DNA from: Bacillus andreraoultii
GTDB taxonomy: Bacteria; Bacillota; Bacilli; Bacillales; Caldibacillaceae
Reading direction: 5' to 3'
DNA: 64,000 bases
Assembly (NCBI RefSeq): GCF_001244735.1
Contig: NZ_LN868937.1
Span: 748,707-812,706 of the forward strand
Below are positions 1 through 9,551 of the stretch, piece by piece. The notes beneath the pieces were generated by a model. The model searched no databases and was not told the DNA's origin. It saw nothing but the letters and a program-made list of their open reading frames with translations. Both the position numbers and the translations under genes were made by a program. Position 1 is the first letter of the stretch. The number at the start of each line of letters is the position of its first letter.

Positions 1-1524
1 ATTGCAACCCAAATCATTGAAGTTGGATTAGATATTTCATCAGATATCATGTTAACAGAAATTTCCTCAGGTCGTTCATTTCTTCAACGAATTGGACGAA
101 ATGCAAGATTTGAAAATCAAGTAGGAATTGTGCACGTGTATTCTATAGATTATCCGGAAAGCAGTCAACCGTGGCTTCCCTATGAAAAAGAAGATGTAGA
201 AGCAACGGAGCGGTATTTGCAGTCTTTTTCGGGATTTAATTTTGATTATGTCAAAGCCAATGAGATGATGGATACGCTTTATTGCGATAAAGATAAAGAA
301 ATCGGAGAGATTCTTAAGCGGAACGATGCAAAGTTTTCATTAGAAATTGCAAGTGCTTATTTGTATCATGAAAAAAGTATGTCAGGTGACTTAATTAGGA
401 AGATCCAAAATGTAACAGTTTTATTACACCATAATACTCCAACTGATGAAACGTTATATCTTTATGAGACAATCTCGATATCGGTTGGAAAATTGAAAGG
501 CTTTATCTCTCGTTTAAACGAAACATCAACCTCATATCATGGCAAGATAAAGAAAGTTGTATATACAAAGTTTGATAAGAAAAATATTAAAAATGAGAAG
601 GACAAGCTTGTTCTCAAAAATATTGAACGTGTGGAGGATATTCATAGTCATGATTTTATTGTTATCCATCCGACATTAGCAACTTATAAAAAGAATGTGG
701 GTCTCATCCTCGGAGAATCCAGTGTGGATGTAACGTATTGCTTTCCGCTGAAAAATGATGAAAAAATAGTTAAACGTTATACTTTTAAAATGGATACACT
801 CGAAGAACATATTCGCGCTTGTCTTGTCGCTTATCAAAGAATTTGCCGTCCGAAAAATAAATACGCTATAAAAGCTTTTGCGAATCTATTTGATTTAAGC
901 GAGGAAGATATAGAAAAGATCATTCACTTCGTTATAGTAACGCATGATATGGGGAAGTTGGAAAAGGCATGGCAAGATAAAGCTCTAAATAGACAATTAG
1001 AATATGACCCAATGTTTTCCCGTGATACAGCACTCGCACATACAGATAATCCAAATGAAAAAAAAGTACATTTCCCAGATCACTCAATCTTGGGAGCTGT
1101 ACTGGCATATCGTTTGTTACAAATGGAAGATAAATATGGGAAAGTAAAGCGTTCTGTTTTAACGGCAATCGCTCACCATCATTCTCCTATTGTGATAGGA
1201 AAGAAATGTACGGAAGAAGATTATAAACCTAAATCGCTCAAAAAAGCAGGGGTTATGTTGCCATTGTTGTCAGAAATAAAATGGGAAGTTTCGACTGAAC
1301 AGTATGTTTCAACGTTAGAGGAGGCAGTGAAGTTTTATGAAGGTGAGAAGGAATGGAAAAATAAATGGTGTTACTGGGGTACTGGCTCTCGTAGTCGAGA
1401 ATATTGGCTGTATTTATTCTTAGTTCGCCAGTTAAGAATTAGTGATCAGAATTCCTTTGAACATATTTCAACAATTAGGAATAGAGAAAGATTAACCAAT
1501 ATGGGAGTGGACAAAGATGAATGA
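1..1524 (+). CDS. cas3: Cas3 helicase-nuclease, 3' part (cut by window start)
   Basis: The frame is open from base 1, so the 5' end lies outside the window. The first codons carry helicase motifs V and VI (EVGLDI, then FLQRIGRNAR), as in superfamily 2 helicases of type I CRISPR interference. The C-terminal third carries an HD nuclease domain: an early His (EEH), the HD pair in THDMGK at nt 943-948, a His in FPDHS and a double His in IAHHHS. Cas3 unwinds and degrades DNA marked by Cascade. In most Cas3 proteins the HD domain is N-terminal, so this order is permuted. The stop overlaps the cas6 start by 8 bases, indicating coupled translation. The identity as Cas3 is firm; the subtype cannot be told because the effector genes are outside. 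Confidence 0.93.
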   Translation: MATQIIEVGLDISSDIMLTEISSGRSFLQRIGRNARFENQVGIVHVYSIDYPESSQPWLPYEKEDVEATERYLQSFSGFNFDYVKANEMMDTLYCDKDKEIGEILKRNDAKFSLEIASAYLYHEKSMSGDLIRKIQNVTVLLHHNTPTDETLYLYETISISVGKLKGFISRLNETSTSYHGKIKKVVYTKFDKKNIKNEKDKLVLKNIERVEDIHSHDFIVIHPTLATYKKNVGLILGESSVDVTYCFPLKNDEKIVKRYTFKMDTLEEHIRACLVAYQRICRPKNKYAIKAFANLFDLSEEDIEKIIHFVIVTHDMGKLEKAWQDKALNRQLEYDPMFSRDTALAHTDNPNEKKVHFPDHSILGAVLAYRLLQMEDKYGKVKRSVLTAIAHHHSPIVIGKKCTEEDYKPKSLKKAGVMLPLLSEIKWEVSTEQYVSTLEEAVKFYEGEKEWKNKWCYWGTGSRSREYWLYLFLVRQLRISDQNSFEHISTIRNRERLTNMGVDKDE

Positions 1525-2479
1525 CACGAGTATTACTCATTTTTTAAATGAAGTTCAAATCCTTCAAATAACAGCCATTTACAAAGCGGGCGAGAATGGA
1601 CTGGAGCTTCCTCATTATCAAGGATCGACCTTTCGTGGTGTGTTCGGACATGTTTTTAAGGAAGTAGCATGTACATGTTCGAATCAAAATATCCACCATG
1701 AACACTGTCCATATGCGTATATATTTGAAACACGTTTGCAAGATGAACATCAAAAAATTATTAGTAGTGATGATATACCGCGGCCATTTATTATTTGGGC
1801 AGAAAATAATAACAAGTTAAAATTTGCCCCGGGTGAGCGATTTTATTTAACTATCACTATTTTTGGAGAGGCGGTAAAGTATCTTCACTATTTTATATAT
1901 GTACTGTTTCATATGGGTAAAAAAGGATTTGGAAAAGGAAAACAGCAAGCCGAATTGCGACAAGTTTTTTTAGTTGATGAAGATGGAGATTTTCGCGAAC
2001 AAATCTATCAACATCAAAAAATCTATTATAATGGGCAAATATTAAACAGTGAAAAAATTACTTCAGGTATAAAAGACGCTTCAACATGTCAGCTCGATTT
2101 TATTTCACCTACTCGCCTAAAATACCAGTCTCACTACACCGATAATCCAGAATTTCACATCATTTTCCGGTCTGCTGTTCGCCGAATTACGTCGTTGCTT
2201 TATTATCATCACGGCAGACAGCTGCTGGGTATCGATTTTAAAGAGCTTTTTAGAAAAGCAGAGGAAGTAAAGCTCGTTCAATCGGATGTATCGTGGTATG
2301 ACTGGGAGAGGTATTCTAATCGGCAAAAAAAGCGGATGAAGCTTGGTGGAATTGTGGGAAAAGCAGTTTATGAAGGGGATTTAGATCCTTTTATTCCATG
2401 GTTGCAACTTGCTGAGTGGACGCATGTAGGGAAAAATACTACCTTTGGTTTGGGAAAGATAAAAGCTCTGTTTAATTAG
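1517..2479 (+). CDS. cas6: Cas6 pre-crRNA processing endoribonuclease
   Basis: A 320-residue RAMP-fold protein of the larger Cas6 family (COG5551 / PF10040 type). Visible marks are GSTFRGVFGH near residue 36, a Cys/His cluster around residues 53-65 that could bind zinc, and a glycine-rich loop near the C-terminus (VGKNTTFGLGKI) typical of RAMP proteins. Cas6 cuts the repeat RNA and leaves an 8-nt 5' handle, which here would be ATTGAAAG from the repeat 3' end. The ATG start overlaps the end of cas3. A 124-bp AT-rich gap with a fresh RBS separates it from cas1, so adaptation genes may have their own promoter. Confidence 0.88.
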   Translation: MNDTSITHFLNEVQILQITAIYKAGENGLELPHYQGSTFRGVFGHVFKEVACTCSNQNIHHEHCPYAYIFETRLQDEHQKIISSDDIPRPFIIWAENNNKLKFAPGERFYLTITIFGEAVKYLHYFIYVLFHMGKKGFGKGKQQAELRQVFLVDEDGDFREQIYQHQKIYYNGQILNSEKITSGIKDASTCQLDFISPTRLKYQSHYTDNPEFHIIFRSAVRRITSLLYYHHGRQLLGIDFKELFRKAEEVKLVQSDVSWYDWERYSNRQKKRMKLGGIVGKAVYEGDLDPFIPWLQLAEWTHVGKNTTFGLGKIKALFN

Positions 2480-2603
2480 TACGTTTATAAATTATTAAAA
2501 ATCCTTAAAATTTAACCGTATTTAGATTTATTTTTTGCCTATGTTGGGAATACTATAAATATTCACTATTGGAGTTTTATAAATAAAATTAGGAGAGGTA
2601 GGT

Positions 2604-3626
2604 ATGCTAAAGGAAATTGTTATTGATGATTATGGGGTGAATCTTCATAAAGTAAGTGAACGACTTGTTCTTAAGAAACAGGGGAAAGTCTTGGAGGAAC
2701 ATGCAATCAAGGAGTTACAGGATTTAGTTATAGGGAATAAATGTGGGATGATTTCAATCAGTTTATTGCAAGAATTAATAGACAATGGAACCCAAGTACA
2801 TTTTGTGGATTTTAGAGAGGAGCCGTTTACCACCTTATATACGCCAGCCCACCATGGTTCTGTAAAAGCAAGAAGGGAACAATTGCGTGCATATCATGAC
2901 TATAGAGGAATCGAATTATCCAAAGAAATCATAACAGCAAAAATTCAAAATCAAATTAACACGATAAAATACTATGCAAAAAGTAGAAGAGGCCATTCAA
3001 TTGAAGAGGAATTAAAAATATTAACTGAATCTATGAGATTTTATATTCAAAAAATAAAAGGGATACAAGGGGAAACAATTGAGCAGATAAGGAAAGAATT
3101 AATATCTGCAGAAGCACATGCGGCGAAACGATATTGGAAAGCAGTAAAAATGATTTTGAAAGAAAAAGGAGTGGAGTTCCCCGGTAGAAATTGGCATTCA
3201 CAAGAACCAGTTAATATGATGCTGAATTATGGTTATGCAATTTTGAGAACTAGAGTAACCTCTGCAATTATTCGAGCAGGCCTTGAAACATATGCGGGTT
3301 TTTTCCATGTGGACCGGTCAGGAAGAATCTCCTTTGTATTAGATGTAATGGAAATTTTCCGTCCATCTGTTGTTGATCGACCGATCATTTCATTAATAAC
3401 TAGGGGACATAAACCAGGATTGGAGGAAAAAGAAGACGGATCACATTTTTTAAATGAAAAAACACTGAAATTATTAAGGGAAAATATTAATAATAGATTA
3501 GAAACAAAAGAAGAATTCAGAGGAAATGATTGCTTTTTACGAACAATTATCCAGATGCAGGCTAGAGATATCGCATCATATTTTCGTGATAATAAAAAAT
3601 TTAAAGGTTATATTTCGAGGTGGTAA
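2604..3626 (+). CDS. cas1: Cas1 spacer-integration endonuclease
   Basis: A 340-residue Cas1 of normal length. The metal-binding catalytic residues can be placed: Glu170 in the ISAEAHA helix, His235 in GFFHVDRSG and Asp247/Glu250 in FVLDVMEIFRP. Cas1 and Cas2 form the integrase that inserts new spacers at the leader end of the array. The start ATG follows an AGGAGAGG-type RBS. The end abuts cas2, whose start lies just past the TAA, and cas4 follows: the order cas1-cas2-cas4 differs from the more common cas4-cas1-cas2. Confidence 0.95.
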   Translation: MLKEIVIDDYGVNLHKVSERLVLKKQGKVLEEHAIKELQDLVIGNKCGMISISLLQELIDNGTQVHFVDFREEPFTTLYTPAHHGSVKARREQLRAYHDYRGIELSKEIITAKIQNQINTIKYYAKSRRGHSIEEELKILTESMRFYIQKIKGIQGETIEQIRKELISAEAHAAKRYWKAVKMILKEKGVEFPGRNWHSQEPVNMMLNYGYAILRTRVTSAIIRAGLETYAGFFHVDRSGRISFVLDVMEIFRPSVVDRPIISLITRGHKPGLEEKEDGSHFLNEKTLKLLRENINNRLETKEEFRGNDCFLRTIIQMQARDIASYFRDNKKFKGYISRW

Positions 3627-3628
3627 CC

Positions 3629-3907
3629 ATGAAGATTTTACTGATTTATGATATTACAGAAGATAAATTACGAAACAAAACAGCGAACATGTGCAAGGAT
3701 TATGGTTTGTTTCGAGTACAATATAGTGCATTCTTTGGGGAAATTAGTAGAAATCTTCATGGCGAATTAATCCGCCGATTAAAGTTTCTTTTAAAAGAAA
3801 GCGATAGAAGTAGTGTAATTATTTTCCCTTTAAGTCAAGATAGTTTGGAAAATGTTATAAAAATTGATTTCAATTATTCCGAGGATTCATTGGTTAGCGA
3901 GGTGTAG
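3629..3907 (+). CDS. cas2: Cas2 spacer-acquisition subunit
   Basis: A 92-residue ferredoxin-fold protein starting MKILLIYDIT, the usual Cas2 N-terminus with the conserved Asp at the end of the first strand. The frame is open from GTG 3620, but ATG 3629 has a GAGGTGG site at the right distance and gives the standard N-terminus, so it is preferred. It bridges two Cas1 dimers in the integration complex. Only 2 bases separate its stop from cas4. Confidence 0.92.
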   Translation: MKILLIYDITEDKLRNKTANMCKDYGLFRVQYSAFFGEISRNLHGELIRRLKFLLKESDRSSVIIFPLSQDSLENVIKIDFNYSEDSLVSEV

Positions 3908-3909
3908 TC

Positions 3910-4551
3910 GTGTCAATTAACATTACGGATATAAAGCAGTATGTATATTGTCCAAGAGTAGTGTACTATAACTATGTTGAGCCAGTTCCCCGAAAAGTGT
4001 CATTTAAAATGGAATATGCAAGAAGTCAACATTTTGAATTAAACCAAAAAGAAAAACGGCGTACCTTAAAGAGGTATAATCTCGTTGAAGGAAAAAGATT
4101 TTATGGGTTATCAGTTTCATCAGAAGCATTAAATTTATCAGGAAAACTAGACATATTAATTGATACAGAAGCTGAATCCGGACAAAGGTTTTACCCGGTG
4201 GAATGTAAAGATACGGATGGAAAAATTTATAAAAATATTATTTATCAGCTTGTCGCATATGCAATGTGTATTGAAGAAATGACAAATACTCCAGTGAAGA
4301 AGGGATACATTTATATCATACCGGAACAAAAAGCGCATCTCATTCATATTACTGACAATCAAAAATTGTATGTTCGTAAAATAACGTCGATGATTAAGAA
4401 AATAATACAAGAAGAATATTATCCTGAACCTCGTTCGAAAAAAAGATGTAGGGATTGTGAGTTTCAACGATATTGCAATGACTGTGACCTCCCAAGTTTA
4501 GAAGCAATCAAGGAAAATGACAAATTACTGATGAAGAAGTTATTTGGGTAA
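3910..4551 (+). CDS. cas4: Cas4 exonuclease of the adaptation module
   Basis: A 213-residue RecB-type nuclease with an Fe-S cluster. Cys14 (YVYCPR) and the C-terminal Cys180, Cys183, Cys189 and Cys192 would hold the cluster. The nuclease core has Asp81 (GKLDI) and Glu98-x-Lys100 (VECKD). Cas4 trims prespacers and helps select the PAM and the insertion direction. It starts with GTG 3910, and GAGGTG just upstream serves as RBS. The frame stays open for 43 further codons past the TAA (separate entry), which is odd and may reflect a shortened or fused ancestor. Confidence 0.92.
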   Translation: MSINITDIKQYVYCPRVVYYNYVEPVPRKVSFKMEYARSQHFELNQKEKRRTLKRYNLVEGKRFYGLSVSSEALNLSGKLDILIDTEAESGQRFYPVECKDTDGKIYKNIIYQLVAYAMCIEEMTNTPVKKGYIYIIPEQKAHLIHITDNQKLYVRKITSMIKKIIQEEYYPEPRSKKRCRDCEFQRYCNDCDLPSLEAIKENDKLLMKKLFG

Positions 4552-4683
4552 TTAAATGATTGGAAACATGGACTACTTATAGTTGTGGACTTTGTTGGAG
4601 AAGCTATTTTAGAAATGTTAAATAACTTCAAGCCAAACATCGTAGAATTGATTTTATATCCAAAAACAGGAGAAGCGATTTAA
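4552..4683 (+). other. In-frame open extension after the cas4 stop
   Basis: Behind the cas4 TAA, 43 sense codons run in the same frame to the next TAA at 4681-4683. The predicted peptide is protein-like (IVVDFVGEAILEML, then LILYPKTGEA). It has no start codon with a good RBS. It may be a relic of a longer or fused protein, or chance. I do not recognise the peptide. Confidence 0.35.
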
Positions 4684-4998
4684 AGAAAATGAATAACGAC
4701 TTTTAAAATTATGGGATTAAGGGGATTTCTAATGAACCTGAGTGGATCTGGAGTTTTGGTCTTTTGATTTATTCAAAAGGTTGGGGGATATCTAGTGATT
4801 TTGGTATTAAGAAATATTAAAACATTGAGGTTTTATAAATGCTTTAGTAAAATATATATTAACGATACAAAAGAGATTTTCGAGGGAGCCCCCATTTTGT
4901 TTACAAACTTTGCATCTTCGAAAAAATATTTATTTAACCTTTTTACAATTACTAAAAAGTCCTTATGTATCAATGCTTTTACTCACTCACCAACTGCG
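4684..4998 (+). promoter_or_regulatory. CRISPR leader region
   Basis: A 315-bp stretch without a credible gene between the cas genes and the first repeat, AT-rich and ending ACTCACCAACTGCG. By position (cas-proximal, opposite the degenerate terminal repeat) this is the leader that holds the array promoter and the integration signals. A small open frame here continues into the array and is not a gene. The exact promoter is not clear by eye. Confidence 0.75.
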
Positions 4999-7560
4999 GT
5001 TACATTGATAATGACCCACACTTGGGGATTGAAAGTCTTTGACATAGTTAGGCGATAGTTCCGCTCCTTCATGTTACATTGATAATGACCCACACTTGGG
5101 GATTGAAAGAAAAGAAATGGAGGTATTTTACCATATTTTTTCTCGATAAGTTACATTGATAATGACCCACACTTGGGGATTGAAAGGGAATCATCATCAT
5201 CCTTTTGCAGCACGTCTTTAGCGTAAGTTACATTGATAATGACCCACACTTGGGGATTGAAAGACTATGATGTGCTGCTTTTTGAGCAATTAATATATTC
5301 TGTTACATTGATAATGACCCACACTTGGGGATTGAAAGGCATAGAAACCTCGTTTTGCTGCTTCATCTGCTATAGTTACATTGATAATGACCCACACTTG
5401 GGGATTGAAAGATAATAAAACCATCTTGTTCATTATGTATTTCAATAGTTACATTGATAATGACCCACACTTGGGGATTGAAAGTTTATTACATAACTCT
5501 TTTATTGCGTTTATAACGTCTTCAGTTACATTGATAATGACCCACACTTGGGGATTGAAAGTAAACGAGCTGTTGCTCATCATCTTCTTTATTGATAAAG
5601 TTACATTGATAATGACCCACACTTGGGGATTGAAAGTATCTCACAAGAATGGAAACAAACTGGATTGCAGAAAGTTACATTGATAATGACCCACACTTGG
5701 GGATTGAAAGAGCGAAAGAGGGTCCGGGGGTTTTGGTTCAACAGGCAAGTTACATTGATAATGACCCACACTTGGGGATTGAAAGGTTGCTATTTCTGCA
5801 TTTGTTGGGAAATCGCCCGCTACGTTACATTGATAATGACCCACACTTGGGGATTGAAAGTCGGAACAATGTTGCCATCCCCTACATCAATATCCATGTT
5901 ACATTGATAATGACCCACACTTGGGGATTGAAAGATATTTTCTGGTTGCTTGTAAGGTCGCTCTGTTTTTGTTACATTGATAATGACCCACACTTGGGGA
6001 TTGAAAGTTTCACCCCCTCGTACCATCCGACATTTTTGGCAATATGTTACATTGATAATGACCCACACTTGGGGATTGAAAGGAAATCACGAAAGCGGGC
6101 GTTTAATACTCTCGCTTTTGTTACATTGATAATGACCCACACTTGGGGATTGAAAGCTATTCAAAGTAGCTTTTGAAGCTGCACCCCATACATGTTACAT
6201 TGATAATGACCACACTTGGGGATTGAAAGACTCAAAATGATTTAACAGTTGGTGACATATTTAAGAGTTACATTGATAATGACCCACACTTGGGGATTGA
6301 AAGATTCCCTATCGTTGGAATGGAGACCAAAAGACCAGAGGTTACATTGATAATGACCCACACTTGGGGATTGAAAGTGGCAGAAATTCGTTGTTTATAA
6401 CTTGCTAGGGTTTTGTTACATTGATAATGACCCACACTTGGGGATTGAAAGTAGCTTATAACATGTGTTACGGTGCATGTTGCATTGGTTACATTGATAA
6501 TGACCCACACTTGGGGATTGAAAGATGTTGCGTTATAGTTTATTGCTTGGTCTTTTGCTTTGTTACATTGATAATGACCCACACTTGGGGAATGAAAGAC
6601 TAACCGAATCTCATAATCAAACGTTGCCACTAGCGTTACATTGATAATGACCCACACTTGGGGATTGAAAGAGACCTACGCTAGCTGGTCCTATTGCCGC
6701 TACAAAAGGTTACATTGATAATGACCCACACTTGGGGATTGAAAGGTTCCAAAACAGACGAGGCCAGCCCCGAAACCTACAGCTGTTACATTGATAATGA
6801 CCCACACTTGGGGATTGAAAGTTAATATTTCCATACGAAAGTTATCCCCGATGATTTGTTACATTGATAATGACCCACACTTGGGGATTGAAAGTATCTA
6901 AAAGTTGCACGTAATCGCTTGTTAAGTCGTAGTTACATTGATAATGACCCACACTTGGGGATTGAAAGAATAATGCGCCCCATGCATACGCTTTTGTTGG
7001 GTCTGGTTACATTGATAATGACCCACACTTGGGGATTGAAAGTAAATATCAATACCACGAATTGCACCAGTCGTAATTGTTACATTGATAATGACCCACA
7101 CTTGGGGATTGAAAGAAAGGAGGCAACTCTCTTAATTTTGCTCTTCCTTCAGTTACATTGATAATGACCCACACTTGGGGATTGAAAGTTGGTAGTTTTT
7201 AAAGCCACATTCATCGTCCGGATCAAGTTACATTGATAATGACCCACACTTGGGGATTGAAAGTTGGTAGTTTTTAAAGCCACATTCATCGTCCGGATCA
7301 AGTTACATTGATAATGACCCACACTTGGGGATTGAAAGCTAATACAAGCTTTTTAGGTATGTTAACTTCATTCTGTTACATTGATAATGACCCACACTTG
7401 GGGATTGAAAGTCAACTGAAAATGTACAAGCCTATGAACGTATTGTTCTGTTACATTGATAATGCCCCACACTTGGGGATTGAAAGGCTGCCGTTGTACC
7501 GTATTCAGCTTCATACCATTTAGGTTACATTGATAATGACTCATGTAAGGGAATTGAAAC
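4999..7560 (+). CRISPR. CRISPR array, 35 repeats and 34 spacers
   Basis: A 37-nt repeat beginning GTTACATTGATAATGACC and ending TTGGGGATTGAAAG recurs every 73-77 bases; spacers are 36-40 nt. First repeat 4999-5035, last full-type repeat 7450-7486. The terminal copy 7524-7560 is degenerate in its second half and ends ATTGAAAC, marking the leader-distal end, so transcription is rightward. Variants: repeat 17 (6194) lacks one C, repeat 22 (6562) has AATGAAAG at its end, repeat 34 (7450) has A to C. The spacer at 7189-7226 is repeated exactly at 7264-7301. The ATTGAAAG end is typical of Cas6-processed type I/III repeats. The repeat contains stop-free stretches that create many false small ORFs. 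Confidence 0.99.
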
Positions 7561-8111
7561 TAACGGACAATCCAAAATATGCATTACGACATATGAACAC
7601 CCATTGTAATATTTTCTCCAAGGTTTATTTTCGTTTATTTCAACAAGCTTATTCAGCATAAGAGGAAGGTATTCACACTAGAAATTGGGAATGCAGTTAA
7701 TGTATTAACAAGATTACTTTTTTAAGGAAAAAAATTAATTGAACCAATATTGGCTGATATTCTAATAACAGATATGTCCGATAGCTGGTGGATTGGATAT
7801 TAATGCCTTTACATGTATATTATCTTTTATTATTCACTTATACGTAAGAAGTGTGGCATTTCAAACAAAAAGGATTTGAATCTGGAAATACTATATCTTT
7901 TAAAGAAGATTTTTAGAAGGCTTTATTGTGTTATTTAAATAACATTACGTTGTTGAAGGAGAGTAGTATTTTTGGATGCAAAATGTATTAAATGGGAATT
8001 AACTATCGGTCTTTCATCAGGAATTCAAGTAAACTTGCGCAGATATTGTAAATAAAGCAAAAGTGAATGCGGATCTATTCCATTTACGGATTGGAATAAA
8101 ATTGCCTCGTA
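7561..8111. other. Gene-free, decayed stretch after the array
   Basis: No intact gene on either strand. Short protein-like runs broken by stops can be seen on the + strand (for example around 7680-7800), but none that I can assign. It leads into the dehydrogenase relic at 8112. Confidence 0.5.
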
Positions 8112-8279
8112 GATAAATGGCAACAAACTTTTAATCATTTAATAAGACTAGTAGCTGATAAAAAAATACATTTGATGATGGTGGATTCTAAGTTTGACTT
8201 ATCGGATGTAAAAAATACCATTGATGTAGAATTATCTAGAAAAACGATAGGGAAAGTATTTTTAACAAAACATAATTAA
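8112..8279 (+). pseudogene. 3' relic of a quinone oxidoreductase / zinc-type alcohol dehydrogenase
   Basis: About 55 codons matching the C-terminal end of medium-chain dehydrogenase/reductases of the NADPH:quinone oxidoreductase group: LIRLVADKKIHLMM, then FDLSDVKNTI, and the closing GKVFLT. There is a TAA shortly upstream in frame, and no catalytic or Rossmann part is left. It is a dead remnant. Confidence 0.6.
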
Positions 8280-8375
8280 CATTTTGTTAAGGTCGTTGAT
8301 ATATGATTAATTTATAGACGAATTTTTAATTTTACCATTTCGAGTAAACTATTTTTTGCACTAAATATTGGGAGG

Positions 8376-8663
8376 GTGACGATTATACATAAGAGTGATA
8401 ATGGATTAAAGGCATTTTTGAAATCAAATTGGACGATAAATTATATTTAAGTAAGTGCGGTCGTAGTGTTGGCACACACAAATGTATTACAAACGTTTGT
8501 GACAAGATTAATTTCATTTGAAGTATTTGCAATTCTGCTTGAGTATTTACAAGCTCAATTTAAGTTAGGTGTATTTGATTTAGCCGATACAGTTTTATAC
8601 AATATAGGTTTTTTTGTTGGTTATTTTATTTCCTTATCGATATTAAGGCTCTTTAAAAGGTAA
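8376..8663 (+). pseudogene. Small membrane protein interrupted by TAA at codon 25
   Basis: An open frame from GTG 8376 is broken by TAA 8448-8450 and then continues without shift to 8663. The downstream part could restart at GTG 8466 and encode 65 residues with two hydrophobic segments and a basic end (ILRLFKR). I do not recognise the family. It is either a nonsense-broken small membrane protein or a shorter gene using the internal start, which lacks a clear RBS. Confidence 0.45.
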
Positions 8664-8749
8664 GCTTTGAAGAGTTTTTGTTCAGCTACCCAAGATAATC
8701 CAAAGAATGTAGAATCGTTTGTTCTGATTTAGTTGAGGGGGAATCAGTC

Positions 8750-8917
8750 GTGAATCTAAAAAGCTTTTTACCTGCTTTTTTGGCAGGTTATCTTTTATGT
8801 ATGTTGATCGTCTTTCTTGTCTTTGATTTCTTTTCTTTAAGTTTTGTTCTTGGTTCTCTGGTAGGTATAGCTTTATTCTCAGTAATAGTAACTATTGTAA
8901 AAAATCAAACCAAGTAA
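8750..8917 (+). CDS. Small membrane protein, 55 residues
   Basis: GTG 8750 is preceded by a strong GAGGGGG site. The product is almost all hydrophobic: two segments (about residues 5-25 and 27-46) joined by a short turn and ending KNQTK, so a two-helix integral membrane peptide. Family not recognised. It may belong with the broken membrane gene just upstream. Confidence 0.6.
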   Translation: MNLKSFLPAFLAGYLLCMLIVFLVFDFFSLSFVLGSLVGIALFSVIVTIVKNQTK

Positions 8918-9004
8918 ATTGCTTTTGGCATGCACTTCTAGAAAAATAAACGGAATTGAAGGAATGAAAAAGAAGTTTCTAAAAGGTGGGAGGAAGAAAA
9001 ATAA

Positions 9005-9178
9005 AATATAAGCATTTGAATATTTAGTCTATTTTGTCACTGTATAAAAGGACATACTAAAATCGGGCACTTTATTACATAAGGAAGCGCCCATTCTTTG
9101 TTTAATGAGGATGAACTTTTCAGATTATCTTTATTCTGCCTTTACTGGGGATGGGCAAAAGAGCCACCATATAGTTAT
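9005..9178. other. Intergenic with GGGC/GCCC hairpin
   Basis: No gene. An inverted repeat GGGCACTT...AAGCGCCC sits near 9065-9092 between the rightward small genes and the leftward genes that follow, and could stop transcription from either side, although there is no clear T-run. Confidence 0.35.
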
Positions 9179-9466
9179 CTATTCCATAGTTATTAGGTCT
9201 CTTTCATTGATAAAGATAACCTCTTTCTTTTCTTTATCAAAATAATAAACTTTCATGTATTGATATGTATCGTCCTTATCGCTTGTAAGTACACCAAAAT
9301 ATCCATCGCCTAATTGAACCATTTTCGAATGAATTAGGTTTGAATCCCAGTTGTTTGGATCGTAATCGACTGTAACAGTTCTGCTTCCAGTTTCAAATAA
9401 AATAAATATGGCAATTACTATTAATGTAATGCGAATTCTTCTTAATTCTTTATTCGTCCCGTCCAA
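9179..9466 (-). CDS. Membrane-anchored protein of unknown function, 95 residues
   Basis: A short charged N-terminus, one hydrophobic segment (about residues 12-25, ITLIVIAIFILF) and a polar extracellular domain with YQYMKVYYF. It looks like a signal-anchored protein. It starts at ATG 9466 with GTTTTCTGTTGG upstream, a weak RBS, and lies directly behind the regulator/peptide pair at 9450-10828 on the same strand. I do not recognise the family. Confidence 0.6.
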   Translation of the reverse strand: MDGTNKELRRIRITLIVIAIFILFETGSRTVTVDYDPNNWDSNLIHSKMVQLGDGYFGVLTSDKDDTYQYMKVYYFDKEKKEVIFINERDLITME

Positions 9467-9551
9467 CAGAAAACACCTTCCTCCCTCTTTCTATTAAACA
9501 CGTATTCATTAATAAAATTCCTATTAATCTCTTTCTTTTCAATATTTTCAC
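9450..9551 (-). CDS. Possible Phr-like pro-peptide, 33 residues
   Basis: GTG 9551 overlaps the TGA of the upstream TPR regulator frame (GGTGA), an arrangement typical of rap-phr and similar pairs. The peptide begins MKILKRKRLIGILLM: several lysines and arginines, then a short hydrophobic run, then a polar tail. This fits a secreted signalling precursor, but the hydrophobic part is short and the frame overlaps the next gene by 17 bases. It may be decayed together with its regulator. Moderate to low confidence. Confidence 0.35.
   Translation of the reverse strand: MKILKRKRLIGILLMNTCLIERGRKVFSVGRDE

Noticed and set aside
4795-7523. Many small open frames inside the CRISPR leader and array, both strands
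   Set aside because: They are translations of the repeat (IDNDPHLGIE, LIMTHTWGLK and so on) joined by spacers. No RBS and no real protein content.
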